Below are positions 19,229 to 28,235 of a stretch of 64,000 nt of DNA, piece after piece; the first letter of the stretch is position 1; every line of letters begins with the position of its first letter. The notes under the pieces are model-generated. The model was not told the DNA's origin, made no database searches, and saw nothing but the letters and a program-made list of their open reading frames with translations. Position numbers and translations under genes: made by a program. The DNA comes from Acidobacteriota bacterium (GTDB lineage Bacteria; Acidobacteriota; Terriglobia; Bryobacterales; Bryobacteraceae), in assembly GCA_014584705.1 (NCBI GenBank), contig JACTMJ010000017.1:62001-126000 (forward strand), written 5' to 3'.

Positions 19229-19344
19229 GCATGTTGGAAACAATCCTTTAGTGTACCGCAGTTGGAATCGCCGCGGATGCCTTTTGTGAGACCATAGTAG
19301 AGGCGTGACCCGTATGCGTCGGTATGCTCCGCGCCCGTCGACCA

Positions 19345-20667
19345 ATGAATCCTCCCGCACACCCGGTTGAAGCAATTCATCTGTCGAAGCGATACCCGCT
19401 GTTTAGCTCCCCGAGCGCGCGCCTTCGTCAATTGCTGTTCCCCGGATCCGCCAGCGCACACTCGCATTTCTGGGCGCTGCACGACGTTAGCTTTCAGGTG
19501 GAGCGTGGCGAGACGTTCTGCATTGTCGGCCAGAATGGGTCTGGAAAAAGCACTCTTCTGCAGCTGATCGCGGGCATCCTCCCCCCAACCGATGGGAATA
19601 TCTTTGTGCGGGGTCGTCTTGCAGCCCTGCTGGAGTTGGGCGCTGGCTTCAACCCGGATTTCACCGGACGCGAGAATGTGCTCCTGAATGCGGCCCTGCT
19701 CGGCTTTGGCGGCGCGGAGATCGCAAGCCGACTTCCTGAGATTGAGGCCTTCGCGGAAATTGGTGCCTTCATTGATCAGCCGGTAAAAACCTACTCTAGC
19801 GGAATGCTCGTGCGCCTCGCGTTCGCGGTGGCCGTCCATTTGGAACCGGAACTCTTGCTTGTGGATGAAGCCTTGGCGGTCGGAGACATCTATTTTCGGC
19901 AGAGATGCATGCGAAAGGTGCATGAGCTCAAGCGTCGCGGAACCACCATTCTCTATGTAACGCATGCGGCCCAGGACGTTCGGGCAATCGGCGATCGCTG
20001 CCTTTGGCTCGATAGCGGAGAACTGCGAGAATGTGGCGACCCCGAAACCGTCATCTCTCACTACATTGCCGAAATGACCACCCGCGATGGAAAGTATGTC
20101 GATGCGCACCCGGGCCCCGTGGAGACTCTTGAGAGCTACACCTTGGCTATCCCTCCCGAGACCATTTCGACCATCCCGAATATTGACCACCGCTACGGAG
20201 ACCGCCGGGCGGAGATCGTAGGCGTGGCACTTACAAATACGATCGGCAAACCGATCACTCTTCTGCAGCCCCACGCGGAAGTGGTGTTTCGCATCACCGC
20301 GGCGGCTACCGAATCCATCGAACATCCCATTTTCGGCTACGTTCTGCGCAATCATCTCGGTCTTGACCTCGCCGCCTCGAACACTCTGCGGGAGGGCCTT
20401 CCGCTCGCCCCGTTGCGGCCAGGGCAGACAATCACGGTGGATTTTCATCTGACGATCCCGGAACTCTACCCTGCCGCATTTTCATTCACAGCCGCGCTGG
20501 CCGACGGAGACCTGCATTCCTTCGTCATGTGTGATTGGGTGGAGAATGCGGTTTCCGTGGAAATGGACGGCGACCAACCGGTCTATGGCTATCTCCAGTT
20601 GCCCTGCCGGATCGGAATCAACCAGCGGCTCGCCTCAATCCCGGCTAGTGAGGTGCTGCATGGTTGA
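19345..20667 (+). CDS. Polysaccharide ABC-exporter ATPase with Wzt-like C-terminal domain
   Basis: The 440-residue protein has an ABC ATPase domain: Walker A VGQNGSGKST (residues 61-70), signature YSSGMLVRLAFA, Walker B LLLVDEALAVGD and the H-loop THA. After about residue 270 follows a beta-rich domain typical of Wzt, which in O-antigen systems recognises the end of the polymer. The segment LAALLELGAGFNPDFTGRENV is diagnostic of the polysaccharide-export subgroup. An ATG at 19324 would add seven residues. The partner permease (Wzm) is not in this window. It overlaps the next gene by 8 nt. Confidence 0.9.
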   Translation: MNPPAHPVEAIHLSKRYPLFSSPSARLRQLLFPGSASAHSHFWALHDVSFQVERGETFCIVGQNGSGKSTLLQLIAGILPPTDGNIFVRGRLAALLELGAGFNPDFTGRENVLLNAALLGFGGAEIASRLPEIEAFAEIGAFIDQPVKTYSSGMLVRLAFAVAVHLEPELLLVDEALAVGDIYFRQRCMRKVHELKRRGTTILYVTHAAQDVRAIGDRCLWLDSGELRECGDPETVISHYIAEMTTRDGKYVDAHPGPVETLESYTLAIPPETISTIPNIDHRYGDRRAEIVGVALTNTIGKPITLLQPHAEVVFRITAAATESIEHPIFGYVLRNHLGLDLAASNTLREGLPLAPLRPGQTITVDFHLTIPELYPAAFSFTAALADGDLHSFVMCDWVENAVSVEMDGDQPVYGYLQLPCRIGINQRLASIPASEVLHG

Positions 20668-22021
20668 GTTCACCGGTGAGCGAATTGTGCCCGGGGCCGT
20701 GGATGAGGACCTGCTCCATGAACACGTGAGTCGCTATCGTTTTGCCAGCCGCTTCGCCGTCGGCAAACGATGTCTGGACGCGGGATGCGGACTGGGTTAC
20801 GGCACCGCGCTCCTCTCGCAATCCGCCGCCACTGCCGTTGGCGTGGATGTCGATCCCGGCACGGTTCTTCGCGCAAGAGAAGCCAATCGACTTCCAGGCC
20901 TTAATTTCTCGATATCCGATGTCTGTGCTCTGCCTTTCGCTGACGGCCATTTCGATCTGTCGGTATCTTTCGAGGTCGTGGAGCACATGCAAGACTGGCG
21001 ACGCTTTCTCAGGGAGCTCGCCAGGGTGACCGCCCGGCACGGGGTCGCCCTGGTTTCAACTCCAAATCGGGACTACTACGCCGAATCCAGAGGCGAGTCC
21101 GGTCCGAACCCCTTCCATGTTCACGAGTTCGACTACTCTGAGTTCCTCGACGCGATGCGGGACGTCTTTCAGCACGTGCGTGTGATCGGCCAGAACGCGG
21201 TTCCGGCCATTTCCTTTTTTGGAAGTGAGGACCGCTCCGCCTTAGAAACCTTCCGCGATTCCTCCGACGCCGTTGTGGCGGATGCGCAGTTCTACATCGC
21301 GGTATGCTCTCATGACAGCCTCCCGGCGTCCGGAGATTTCGTCTATCTCGCATCGACCGGAAACGTCTTGATGGAACGCGCGCGGCATATTCAACTCCTT
21401 GAGCAGGAGGTGAAGACGAAGACGCAATGGCTCGAGCAGGCGAAATCGGAACTCGCGTCGCTTCAAAGGGTCCATGAGCGGGTAGAGTTGGAACTGAAGG
21501 AGCGATCCGCCTGGGCACTGCAATCCACCGAAGATCTGCAATCCCGGAATGCCAGCCTGGCTTCCTCGCTGGAGAGGAAATGTGAAGAACTGGAGGTGGC
21601 CGTTGCGCGCCTGCACGAAGCGGAGCGCACAATTGAGGAACGCTCCCAATGGGCGCGCCGGCTGGACGCGCACAACCTCGAACTCCGCGAGCGCATCCTT
21701 CATCTGGATCGCGCACTCCTCGATGCCGCGGAAGCGGTTGCGAGCAGCGTCGCCAGGGCGGAAGGCCTCACCGACCAACTCAATTCGTTGGCGGTAGCGC
21801 TCGAAGACAACCAGCACCTCCGCCACCGGGAGCAATCCCTTTTGGCGGAGATTGCGGGATTCGATACAACACAGGGGGAGCCCGCTGTGCCAGAGATCGC
21901 GGCAAGATTGCGTGGGATTGTGGAAGCTTCCCAACAGCGAGCCGAGGCCCTCGAACTCCTGCGAGTCTCCCGCTGGCTCCGCCTTGGTCGCATTTTGGGC
22001 GTTGGCCCCAGCTTGAGGTAG
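20660..22021 (+). CDS. SAM-dependent methyltransferase with C-terminal coiled coil
   Basis: The 453-residue protein starts EFTGERIVPGAVDEDLLHEH, a motif common in methyltransferases of glycan clusters. A class I SAM domain follows: CLDAGCGLGYGTALL, VGVDVDPGT, then LSVSFEVVEHMQDW. From about residue 230 it becomes a long charged coiled coil rich in Glu, Leu, Arg and Gln. Methyltransferases with coiled coils in such clusters can cap polymer ends and set chain length (WbdD-like); whether this one does is inference. The ATG lies inside the end of the ABC ATPase gene, with GAGG upstream. Confidence 0.85.
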   Translation: MVEFTGERIVPGAVDEDLLHEHVSRYRFASRFAVGKRCLDAGCGLGYGTALLSQSAATAVGVDVDPGTVLRAREANRLPGLNFSISDVCALPFADGHFDLSVSFEVVEHMQDWRRFLRELARVTARHGVALVSTPNRDYYAESRGESGPNPFHVHEFDYSEFLDAMRDVFQHVRVIGQNAVPAISFFGSEDRSALETFRDSSDAVVADAQFYIAVCSHDSLPASGDFVYLASTGNVLMERARHIQLLEQEVKTKTQWLEQAKSELASLQRVHERVELELKERSAWALQSTEDLQSRNASLASSLERKCEELEVAVARLHEAERTIEERSQWARRLDAHNLELRERILHLDRALLDAAEAVASSVARAEGLTDQLNSLAVALEDNQHLRHREQSLLAEIAGFDTTQGEPAVPEIAARLRGIVEASQQRAEALELLRVSRWLRLGRILGVGPSLR

Positions 22022-22029
22022 GTTCCGTC

Positions 22030-24459
22030 TTGCATCCTACACCCCTATATCGACGTGTGCTCGACGCCCTCGCCGGCATTGCATGCACCCTCCTGCTGGC
22101 GCTCCTTCTGCCCTTTGTGTATGTTTCCCTCCTTCTCGTGGGGGTTCTGAGCAGGCTCATGGAAACAGTTCCGGTGCCGGGCGCTTCGGAAGCCTCGCCA
22201 ATTTTCTCCTCTCAACGGCCCCCGGCCTCCATCGTCATTCCAAACTGGAATGGCCGGGACCTTCTCGAAAAATACTTGCCCAGCGTGATTTCTGCCTGTG
22301 ACTTCAAGCTCGGTGATGAGCTGATTGTTGTGGACAATGCCTCCACCGACGGCAGCGCGGAATGGCTTAAACGTCATTGCCCGGAAGTGCGGCTTCTAGC
22401 CCTGAGTGAGAATCGCGGTTTCGGCGGCGGTTCGAATGCCGGGATACTTGCCGCCGCGAATCCTTACGTCGTCCTGTTGAACTCAGATATGCGAGTGGAG
22501 CCCGGCTTTCTCGCGCCGCTCCTCTCGCCCTTTGCCGATCCGGACGTTTTCGCCGTGGCGGCTCAGATCCGCTTCAGTGATCCCAGCAAGCGGCGCGAAG
22601 AGTCGGGGCTCACGTATGCCCTTTGGGAGCACGGAGAGATCCGTTTGGGCCATGACCTCGACGCCGATGTATCCATGCTCTACCCCTGTTTCTATCCCGG
22701 CGGCGGATCCTCCGCTTTTCACCGGCGAAAACTGCTCGAACTCGGTGGATTTGACCATCTCTATCGTCCGTTCTACCTCGAAGACACGGATCTTGGATGG
22801 GAAGCCTGGAAGCGCGGATGGAAGGTGCTTTACGCGGCGGATAGCGTCGTCTATCATGAGCACCGCGGGACCATCGGCAAGCGGTTCTCCCGTTCCTATA
22901 TCGATGCAATCGTCGAGAAGAATCGGATTCTCTTTCACTGGAAGCACATCCTTCATCCCGGCATGCTGGCCTCCTGCTGCTTGCGTCTCCTCTACAATTG
23001 CCTCGCAAACCTGGCGGGAGATCGGAGGCCGCGGGGCTGCACCGGACAAGCTGCCTCCCGTGCGTTGTTGCAGTTCCCTGAAGTGCTTCGGAGGCGCTGG
23101 ATCAGCGCTCGCGCCGCCAGAATCTCCGTTATGGAAGCGCTTCAGCTGCATCGCCCGGATTCCTTTCACGACCGGTTTCGGCACAGCTATCGAAACGAGG
23201 TCTCTCCGTCCGGGCGTCTGCAAGTGCTGTTCCTTTCGCCCTATCCAATCTATCCGCCGCACCACGGCGGCGCGGCGCTCATGTTCCAGACGCTGCGCCA
23301 CTTGACGAAGCTGTGCGACGTCCATCTGGTCGTGATGCTCGAAGAGGAATCGGAACGGGAGGCCCATCTCGCGGAGGCCTCCCGCTTCGCATCGATGCAC
23401 CTTCTTGTACGGCCACCCGCGCCGGCCGCCAATTGTTTCGGTTTCCTTCCCAAGGCTGTCCGGGAATTCACGTTTCCGGAGCTAGCTCAGCTTCTGGACC
23501 GGCTCCTTCTTGAAAAGTCCATCGATGTGCTGCAAGTGGAATACACGCAGCTTGCCCAATACGCGAAATCGTATCGCCGCGTCGTCACCGGGCTCTTTGA
23601 GCACGACATCTATTTCCAAAGCGTCGGCCGACGCGTGCGTATGGCGAACCTGCTGTCGGACCCGTTGCCCGCCCTCGAATATCTGCGCGCCCTGCGCTAT
23701 GAGCTAAACGCGCTGGCGAAGGTCGACTTTGTGCAGGTTTGCACCGACACAAATCGTCATTACCTGGAGAGCTTCCTGCCCCGCCTGTCCGCGCGCATTG
23801 CGCCCAGGCTGCGCGCCGGCATCGACATCACCTCGTATCCGCCCGGCGCGGAAAGCCGCATTCCGGACACCCTCCTGTTCGTGGGGAACTTCCGCCATTT
23901 GCCAAACAGAGAAGGGCTCCACTGGCTTCTCTCCCAGGTGATGCCGGTTGTTCTCGCGGCGCGCCCTTCCACGCGGTTGCGGATTGTGGGGCCGAATCCC
24001 GGCCTCCTCAACCTTCCTGAACCGCTGCCCGATTGGATTTCCCTTCTGGGACCGGTGGAAGATGTCCGATCACACCTGCGGGAGTGCGCCGTATTCGTGT
24101 GTCCCGTGCTCTCCGGTTCGGGCGTCCGGGTGAAGTTGCTCGAAGCCTTCGCTTCTGAAATTCCGGTCGTGGCCACGCCGATCGGAGCGGAAGGTCTTAT
24201 CTTTCCGGAACGGCCTGTGTGCGCCGTGGCCGAATCGTCGGACGAGTTCGCGCACTCCGTCCTTCAACTCTTGTCACATCCGGAACTGGGAGCGGAAATG
24301 GCGGAAACGGCGCTTCGGATGGTGGCCGCGGATTGGGATGCGGAGAAGAATACCCGCAGCCTGGTTGCACGATACCATCAGTTGCTGAACGAGAAGGCGG
24401 AGCGTCAGCTCCGGCCCGCAACCGGAGATTTTCACCCGGCATCCAGAGTATCGGGCTAA
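22030..24459 (+). CDS. Two-domain glycosyltransferase (GT2 fused to GT4-like)
   Basis: This 809-residue frame begins at a TTG (with GAGGTAG about 9 nt upstream) and starts with a membrane segment near residues 16-37. A GT2 domain follows (SIVIPNWNGRDLLEKYLPS, VDNASTDGSAEWL, LLNSDMRVEPG, LEDTDLGWEAWKRGW). From about residue 395 a second domain of GT4 type begins (LQVLFLSPYPIYPPHHGGAA), with LLFVGNFRHLPNREGLHWLL and CPVLSGSGVRVKLLEAFA. Two activities in one chain would let the protein add two sugars in sequence. Its end overlaps the convergent next gene by 4 nt. Confidence 0.86.
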   Translation: MHPTPLYRRVLDALAGIACTLLLALLLPFVYVSLLLVGVLSRLMETVPVPGASEASPIFSSQRPPASIVIPNWNGRDLLEKYLPSVISACDFKLGDELIVVDNASTDGSAEWLKRHCPEVRLLALSENRGFGGGSNAGILAAANPYVVLLNSDMRVEPGFLAPLLSPFADPDVFAVAAQIRFSDPSKRREESGLTYALWEHGEIRLGHDLDADVSMLYPCFYPGGGSSAFHRRKLLELGGFDHLYRPFYLEDTDLGWEAWKRGWKVLYAADSVVYHEHRGTIGKRFSRSYIDAIVEKNRILFHWKHILHPGMLASCCLRLLYNCLANLAGDRRPRGCTGQAASRALLQFPEVLRRRWISARAARISVMEALQLHRPDSFHDRFRHSYRNEVSPSGRLQVLFLSPYPIYPPHHGGAALMFQTLRHLTKLCDVHLVVMLEEESEREAHLAEASRFASMHLLVRPPAPAANCFGFLPKAVREFTFPELAQLLDRLLLEKSIDVLQVEYTQLAQYAKSYRRVVTGLFEHDIYFQSVGRRVRMANLLSDPLPALEYLRALRYELNALAKVDFVQVCTDTNRHYLESFLPRLSARIAPRLRAGIDITSYPPGAESRIPDTLLFVGNFRHLPNREGLHWLLSQVMPVVLAARPSTRLRIVGPNPGLLNLPEPLPDWISLLGPVEDVRSHLRECAVFVCPVLSGSGVRVKLLEAFASEIPVVATPIGAEGLIFPERPVCAVAESSDEFAHSVLQLLSHPELGAEMAETALRMVAADWDAEKNTRSLVARYHQLLNEKAERQLRPATGDFHPASRVSG

Positions 24460-25025
24460 GGCGCGGCGTTCTCGGCTTGCGGCGAGGTCGTGGCGCTCAA
24501 CTCCTTCAGGTGCTTCCTGAGCCGCTTCACCAACTGAGCCGCATCTTTGTCCATCGCTTGGTTGCGTGTATCCCGATGGTTAAAGAACGTGCTCCAAACC
24601 ACAATCCGGCTATGGCGATCCACAAGAAAGTAGGTGCCATCGGAGCGGGAGAACGTCGAGGGTCGCCGAACCGAGGTGGAATAGGCGTCCACCATGGAAG
24701 ATATCCCACCGCTTTCCTTCTTCTCGTCCTCTTTTGCTTTAGCCGGCTCCTCCGGCTTCGGCTTTGGGTAAAGCTCTTCCATCGATTGCTCAAAAGCCCC
24801 GCCGATGGAATCGGTAAGAACGTAGTCGGCCAGCGAAGCGTCGGTCACCACGGTGAGCAGGTTGGCCTGGGTTAGACGGCTTGCGAGGAACAAATGAAAC
24901 CCGGACCGCATGGGGAGCACATACACATTGGCGCCCGATTGGAGCTCAGCGGGAACCGCGGTGGCCGTTACCACGAAACCGGCCAGCGCGAGAAGCCAAT
25001 GGCGACGAAGCAGACGTGTCATCAT
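24456..25025 (-). CDS. Secreted protein of unknown function
   Basis: The 189-residue protein has an N-terminal signal peptide (RRHWLLALAGFVVTATAVPAE) and no other membrane segment. The middle is rich in Lys, Glu and Pro (YPKPKPEEPAKAKEDEKKES). Flanking segments look folded (VYVLPMRSGFHLFLASRLTQ and DGTYFLVDRHSRIVVWSTF). I do not recognise the family. It is the only leftward gene inside the glycan cluster and separates the GT2-GT4 fusion gene from the remaining glycosyltransferases. Confidence 0.7.
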   Translation of the reverse strand: MMTRLLRRHWLLALAGFVVTATAVPAELQSGANVYVLPMRSGFHLFLASRLTQANLLTVVTDASLADYVLTDSIGGAFEQSMEELYPKPKPEEPAKAKEDEKKESGGISSMVDAYSTSVRRPSTFSRSDGTYFLVDRHSRIVVWSTFFNHRDTRNQAMDKDAAQLVKRLRKHLKELSATTSPQAENAAP

Positions 25026-25090
25026 AATGTATTTTCACAGACGCTTTTCCCGGCGGAAAAGCCGAACGCAGCAATCCTGGCACAAGCAAA

Positions 25091-26128
25091 TTGGCAAACG
25101 CGCGAACCACAATCGTGATCCCCAACTATAACGGGGCGGCCCACCTCGCTAGACTGCTTCCTAGTATTGCAGCACAGTCAAGCGCTCCGGCGAGGGTCCT
25201 CGTGGTGGACAATCGCTCCACCGACGATTCCCCGCGCGTCGTTGCCGGCGCGGCCGAATGGCTGCCGCTGGACCGCAACTATGGTTTCGCCGTTGCCGTC
25301 AACCGCGGCCTCGCCACGGTCGCCACGGAGTTCGTGGCATTGGTGAATAGCGACGTCGTCCTCGAACCCGCCTGGCTATCCTGCCTGGAGGAAGCTCTGT
25401 CGGACCCGGAGGTCGCCTTCGCCTGTCCTCTGCTCATCTCCGGGTACGACAAGCGTCGGATCGACGGCGCCTGGGATCTTCTGAGCCGTGCCGGCTGCCC
25501 GGAACGGGCCCTCCATCGGGAGTACCTCAATCACCCGGACGCCGCGGCGTCTCGGCCGATCCGGTTCCCGCCGATGACCGCCGCGCTCTTTCGCATGTCC
25601 CTTCTCCGGGAAATCGGGTTTCTCGACGAAGGCTTCGTGAACTATCTGGAGGATGTCGAATTCGGGTTGCGCGCGGCCCTGCATGGGCGTCCCGGCATTT
25701 TTGTGCCCGGTGCGCGCGCCGTCCACATCGGCAGCGCCACGCTCGGCGTGTGGAGCGCGAGGGCCACTTATTGGAATGCCCGGAATCAGGCGCTGCTCAT
25801 CGCGAGGCACTATTCGCCAGCCCTGCTCCGCCGTTGGTGGCGGCCCATTCTCGCCGGGAATCTTCTCTTCCTCCTGCTTGCCGCGCGCAAGGGTCACCCT
25901 TTCGCGGCGATACGGGGCAAAGCCTCCGTCCTGTTTCGTTGGCAACGTTGGCGCACCCCCTATCTGCACTCCCCGCCGCGGCACAGTGCGGAACAGGATG
26001 AGCGCCTGTCGGCCATCCTGCTTTCGAGCGAAGCCGAGATCCGGCAACGAAACACGGGGCCGTCTGGTGCGGCTTTCTGGAAAGCCTACTTCGCCCTCGT
26101 GGATAATCCTCAAGAGGGTATGCGATGA
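25091..26128 (+). CDS. Family 2 glycosyltransferase
   Basis: The 345-residue protein has the GT2 A-fold: TIVIPNYNGAAHLARLLPSI, VVDNRSTDDSP, NYGFAVAVNRGL, LVNSDVVLEP and NYLEDVEFGLRAAL. Such rhamnosyltransferase-like enzymes transfer an NDP-sugar to a lipid-linked acceptor at the inner membrane; the donor cannot be told from sequence. A hydrophobic segment near residue 258 (ILAGNLLFLLLAA) may give membrane attachment. The start is TTG at 25091. The end overlaps the next gene by 4 nt (ATGA), so translational coupling is likely. Confidence 0.88.
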   Translation: MANARTTIVIPNYNGAAHLARLLPSIAAQSSAPARVLVVDNRSTDDSPRVVAGAAEWLPLDRNYGFAVAVNRGLATVATEFVALVNSDVVLEPAWLSCLEEALSDPEVAFACPLLISGYDKRRIDGAWDLLSRAGCPERALHREYLNHPDAAASRPIRFPPMTAALFRMSLLREIGFLDEGFVNYLEDVEFGLRAALHGRPGIFVPGARAVHIGSATLGVWSARATYWNARNQALLIARHYSPALLRRWWRPILAGNLLFLLLAARKGHPFAAIRGKASVLFRWQRWRTPYLHSPPRHSAEQDERLSAILLSSEAEIRQRNTGPSGAAFWKAYFALVDNPQEGMR

Positions 26129-27117
26129 CGGAGATCGCGAACACGGCAACCCGCCATTTCGCAGCCCATCCGCTGGGTGTGGTCGTTGTTACCCACAACT
26201 CCGCGCATGTGCTCCGCACTTGCCTCGATAGCCTGCGTCCATACAATCTGCCCGTGGTTGTCGTGGACAATGCTTCGCTCGACGCCACCCGGGAAATTGC
26301 CGCCCGCTTCGATCTCTCCCTGGTCGCCAACAAGGAGAACCGGGGCTTTGCCGCGGCGGCCAATCAGGGCATTGCGGCACTCGACACGCCCTTTGTCCTC
26401 CTGCTCAATCCGGACGTTGTTCTCAGCGCGGCGCCGGCGTCCTTCCTGGGTCCCTTCGCCCAGCCGGAGATCGGCGCGGTGGCGGCAACGCTCCTGGGAG
26501 AAGACGGCGATCCCCAACACTCGTTCCAATTCCGGCGTCTTCCCACACCCATGACCCTCATCTTCGAGACTCTCGGTTTGAATCGGGTATGGCCCTCAAA
26601 CCCGGTGAATCGGCGTTACCGTTATTACGGGAATCGCTGGGATGTTGCCGCTGCCGTGGAACAGCCGGCCGGTGCCTTCCTGATCTTGCGAAAAGCCGCC
26701 TGGCAGGCTGTGGGCGGTTTTGATGAACGGTTCTGGCCCATCTGGTTCGAAGATGTCGACTATTGTTTACAACTGCGTAGAAACCATTGTCTCGTGTGGC
26801 GCGTTCCTACAGTGGCTGGAGTGCATGCTGGAGGTCATTCAATCCATGGGCTGGATCGAGGTCGCCGTCAGCTATACTGGTATCGGAGTCTGTTACAGTA
26901 CGCGGCGAAACATTTTTCCTCCGTCTGGGTTCGCATGATCGGGTCCGCAGTCTTGGTTGGAGCGCTTTCTAGAGCCATTTTGAGCCGACCGGAACGCTCA
27001 TTCGGCTTTCGTGGTATGAAACCTGTATTCGCGTTGGCACTGAGAACAGTTCTTCATGGAAGACCACCGTCCAGCAGACCGGTAAGGAATATTTCAGAAA
27101 ACCGGCAAGAATCTTAG
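26125..27117 (+). CDS. Family 2 glycosyltransferase
   Basis: The 330-residue protein has LGVVVVTHNSAHVLRTCLDSL, VVVDNASLDATREIA, NRGFAAAANQGI, LLNPDVVLS and IWFEDVDYCLQLRR, placing it in GT2 close to rhamnosyltransferase-like enzymes. The C-terminal part has a membrane-like stretch (MIGSAVLVGALSRAIL). It overlaps the preceding glycosyltransferase by 4 nt and is followed by another 20 nt downstream. The last quarter of the gene has visibly lower GC than its neighbours, which may mean a mosaic origin. Confidence 0.87.
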   Translation: MTEIANTATRHFAAHPLGVVVVTHNSAHVLRTCLDSLRPYNLPVVVVDNASLDATREIAARFDLSLVANKENRGFAAAANQGIAALDTPFVLLLNPDVVLSAAPASFLGPFAQPEIGAVAATLLGEDGDPQHSFQFRRLPTPMTLIFETLGLNRVWPSNPVNRRYRYYGNRWDVAAAVEQPAGAFLILRKAAWQAVGGFDERFWPIWFEDVDYCLQLRRNHCLVWRVPTVAGVHAGGHSIHGLDRGRRQLYWYRSLLQYAAKHFSSVWVRMIGSAVLVGALSRAILSRPERSFGFRGMKPVFALALRTVLHGRPPSSRPVRNISENRQES

Positions 27118-27136
27118 AAGGACGCGCTTCGCTTCT

Positions 27137-28225
27137 ATGGCTCAATCCACCTCAAATCGAGACTTTGTCTCTTCCCCCGCGGCTTTCGTTTCGATAACTC
27201 TCGTCACCTACAATAGCGGACGCTTTATCAAGCGTTGCCTTGAATCGGTGCTCGAGCAGCGATATGAAGCGAAAGAGATCATCGTCGTCGATAACGCCTC
27301 CACGGACGGAACCATCGATATTCTTGAGCAGTTTTCTGACCGCTGCACCATCATCCTGAATGATGAGAATGTCGGTTTTGCCGCGGCGCAGAACCAGGCT
27401 ATCCGCCTCAGCCGCGGCGGCTGGATTCTCACGCTCAATCCGGATGTGCTGCTTCTGCCCGACTTTATCGATGCGCTTGTAGCGGCGGGCGAGATTGATC
27501 CTGAAGTGGGCACGGTCTGCGGCAAGCTGCTCGCGATTCGCGCCACTTTCGATTTCCACGAGAAGCCCCTCGTCGATTCCACTGGAATCTATTTCACCCC
27601 GATGCTCCGGCATCTGGACCGCGGCAGCCAGGAGGTGGATAACGGGCACTTCACCAAGATCGAATACGTCTTCGGCGCCACCGCTGCCGCGGCGTTGTAT
27701 CGCGCTGAGATGATCCGCGACATTGCGGTGGACGGCGAGTTCTTCGATCATGATTTCTTCGTCTATCGCGAAGATGCCGATGTCGCCTGGCGCTCTCAGT
27801 TAGCCGGCTGGAAATGCCTGTATACGCCGATGGCTCGCGGTTACCACGTAAGAAACGTGCTCCCCGGCAACCGCCGCGCTCTGCCGGCCGAGATCAACAT
27901 GCACTCGGTCAAGAACCGCTACCTGATGCGCATTAAGAACATCTCCCTCCCGATGTACCGGCGCTTCTTTTGGTCCATTCTTTGGCGGGACCTCGTTGTC
28001 GTCGGTTGTTGCCTCCTCTGGGAGCACTCTTCCCTCCGGGCATTCTGGTTTCTCACTCGGAACTGGTCTAATACCATGCGAAAGCGCAAGCAGGTCATGA
28101 GCAGGAAGCGGGTGTCGGACCGCTACATCGAAAGCTGGTTCGCGTACGACCCGGTGTCCCGGCAGGCTCCGGCGGAATTTCATCTTCGGGCTTCGGTGAG
28201 CCAGTCCGAGGCGGCGCGCTTCTAG
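27137..28225 (+). CDS. Family 2 glycosyltransferase
   Basis: The 362-residue protein has the GT2 motifs SITLVTYNSGRFIKRCLESV, IVVDNASTDGTIDILEQF, NVGFAAAQNQAI, LTLNPDVLLLPDF and VYREDADVAWRSQL. An acidic DxD-type pair (NPDV) would bind the nucleotide-sugar metal. The final 60 residues are basic and contain a probable membrane-contacting region (FFWSILWRDLVVVGCCLLW). It is the third of three GT2 genes in a row; the GT4 gene follows after 10 nt. The sugar donor and acceptor are unknown. Confidence 0.88.
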   Translation: MAQSTSNRDFVSSPAAFVSITLVTYNSGRFIKRCLESVLEQRYEAKEIIVVDNASTDGTIDILEQFSDRCTIILNDENVGFAAAQNQAIRLSRGGWILTLNPDVLLLPDFIDALVAAGEIDPEVGTVCGKLLAIRATFDFHEKPLVDSTGIYFTPMLRHLDRGSQEVDNGHFTKIEYVFGATAAAALYRAEMIRDIAVDGEFFDHDFFVYREDADVAWRSQLAGWKCLYTPMARGYHVRNVLPGNRRALPAEINMHSVKNRYLMRIKNISLPMYRRFFWSILWRDLVVVGCCLLWEHSSLRAFWFLTRNWSNTMRKRKQVMSRKRVSDRYIESWFAYDPVSRQAPAEFHLRASVSQSEAARF

Positions 28226-28235
28226 AGGCGCCGGC

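Noticed and set aside
19219..20448. A 409-codon leftward open frame across the tRNA-Met and the ABC ATPase gene
   Set aside because: It overlaps a tRNA and a clear ABC ATPase gene and has no domain.
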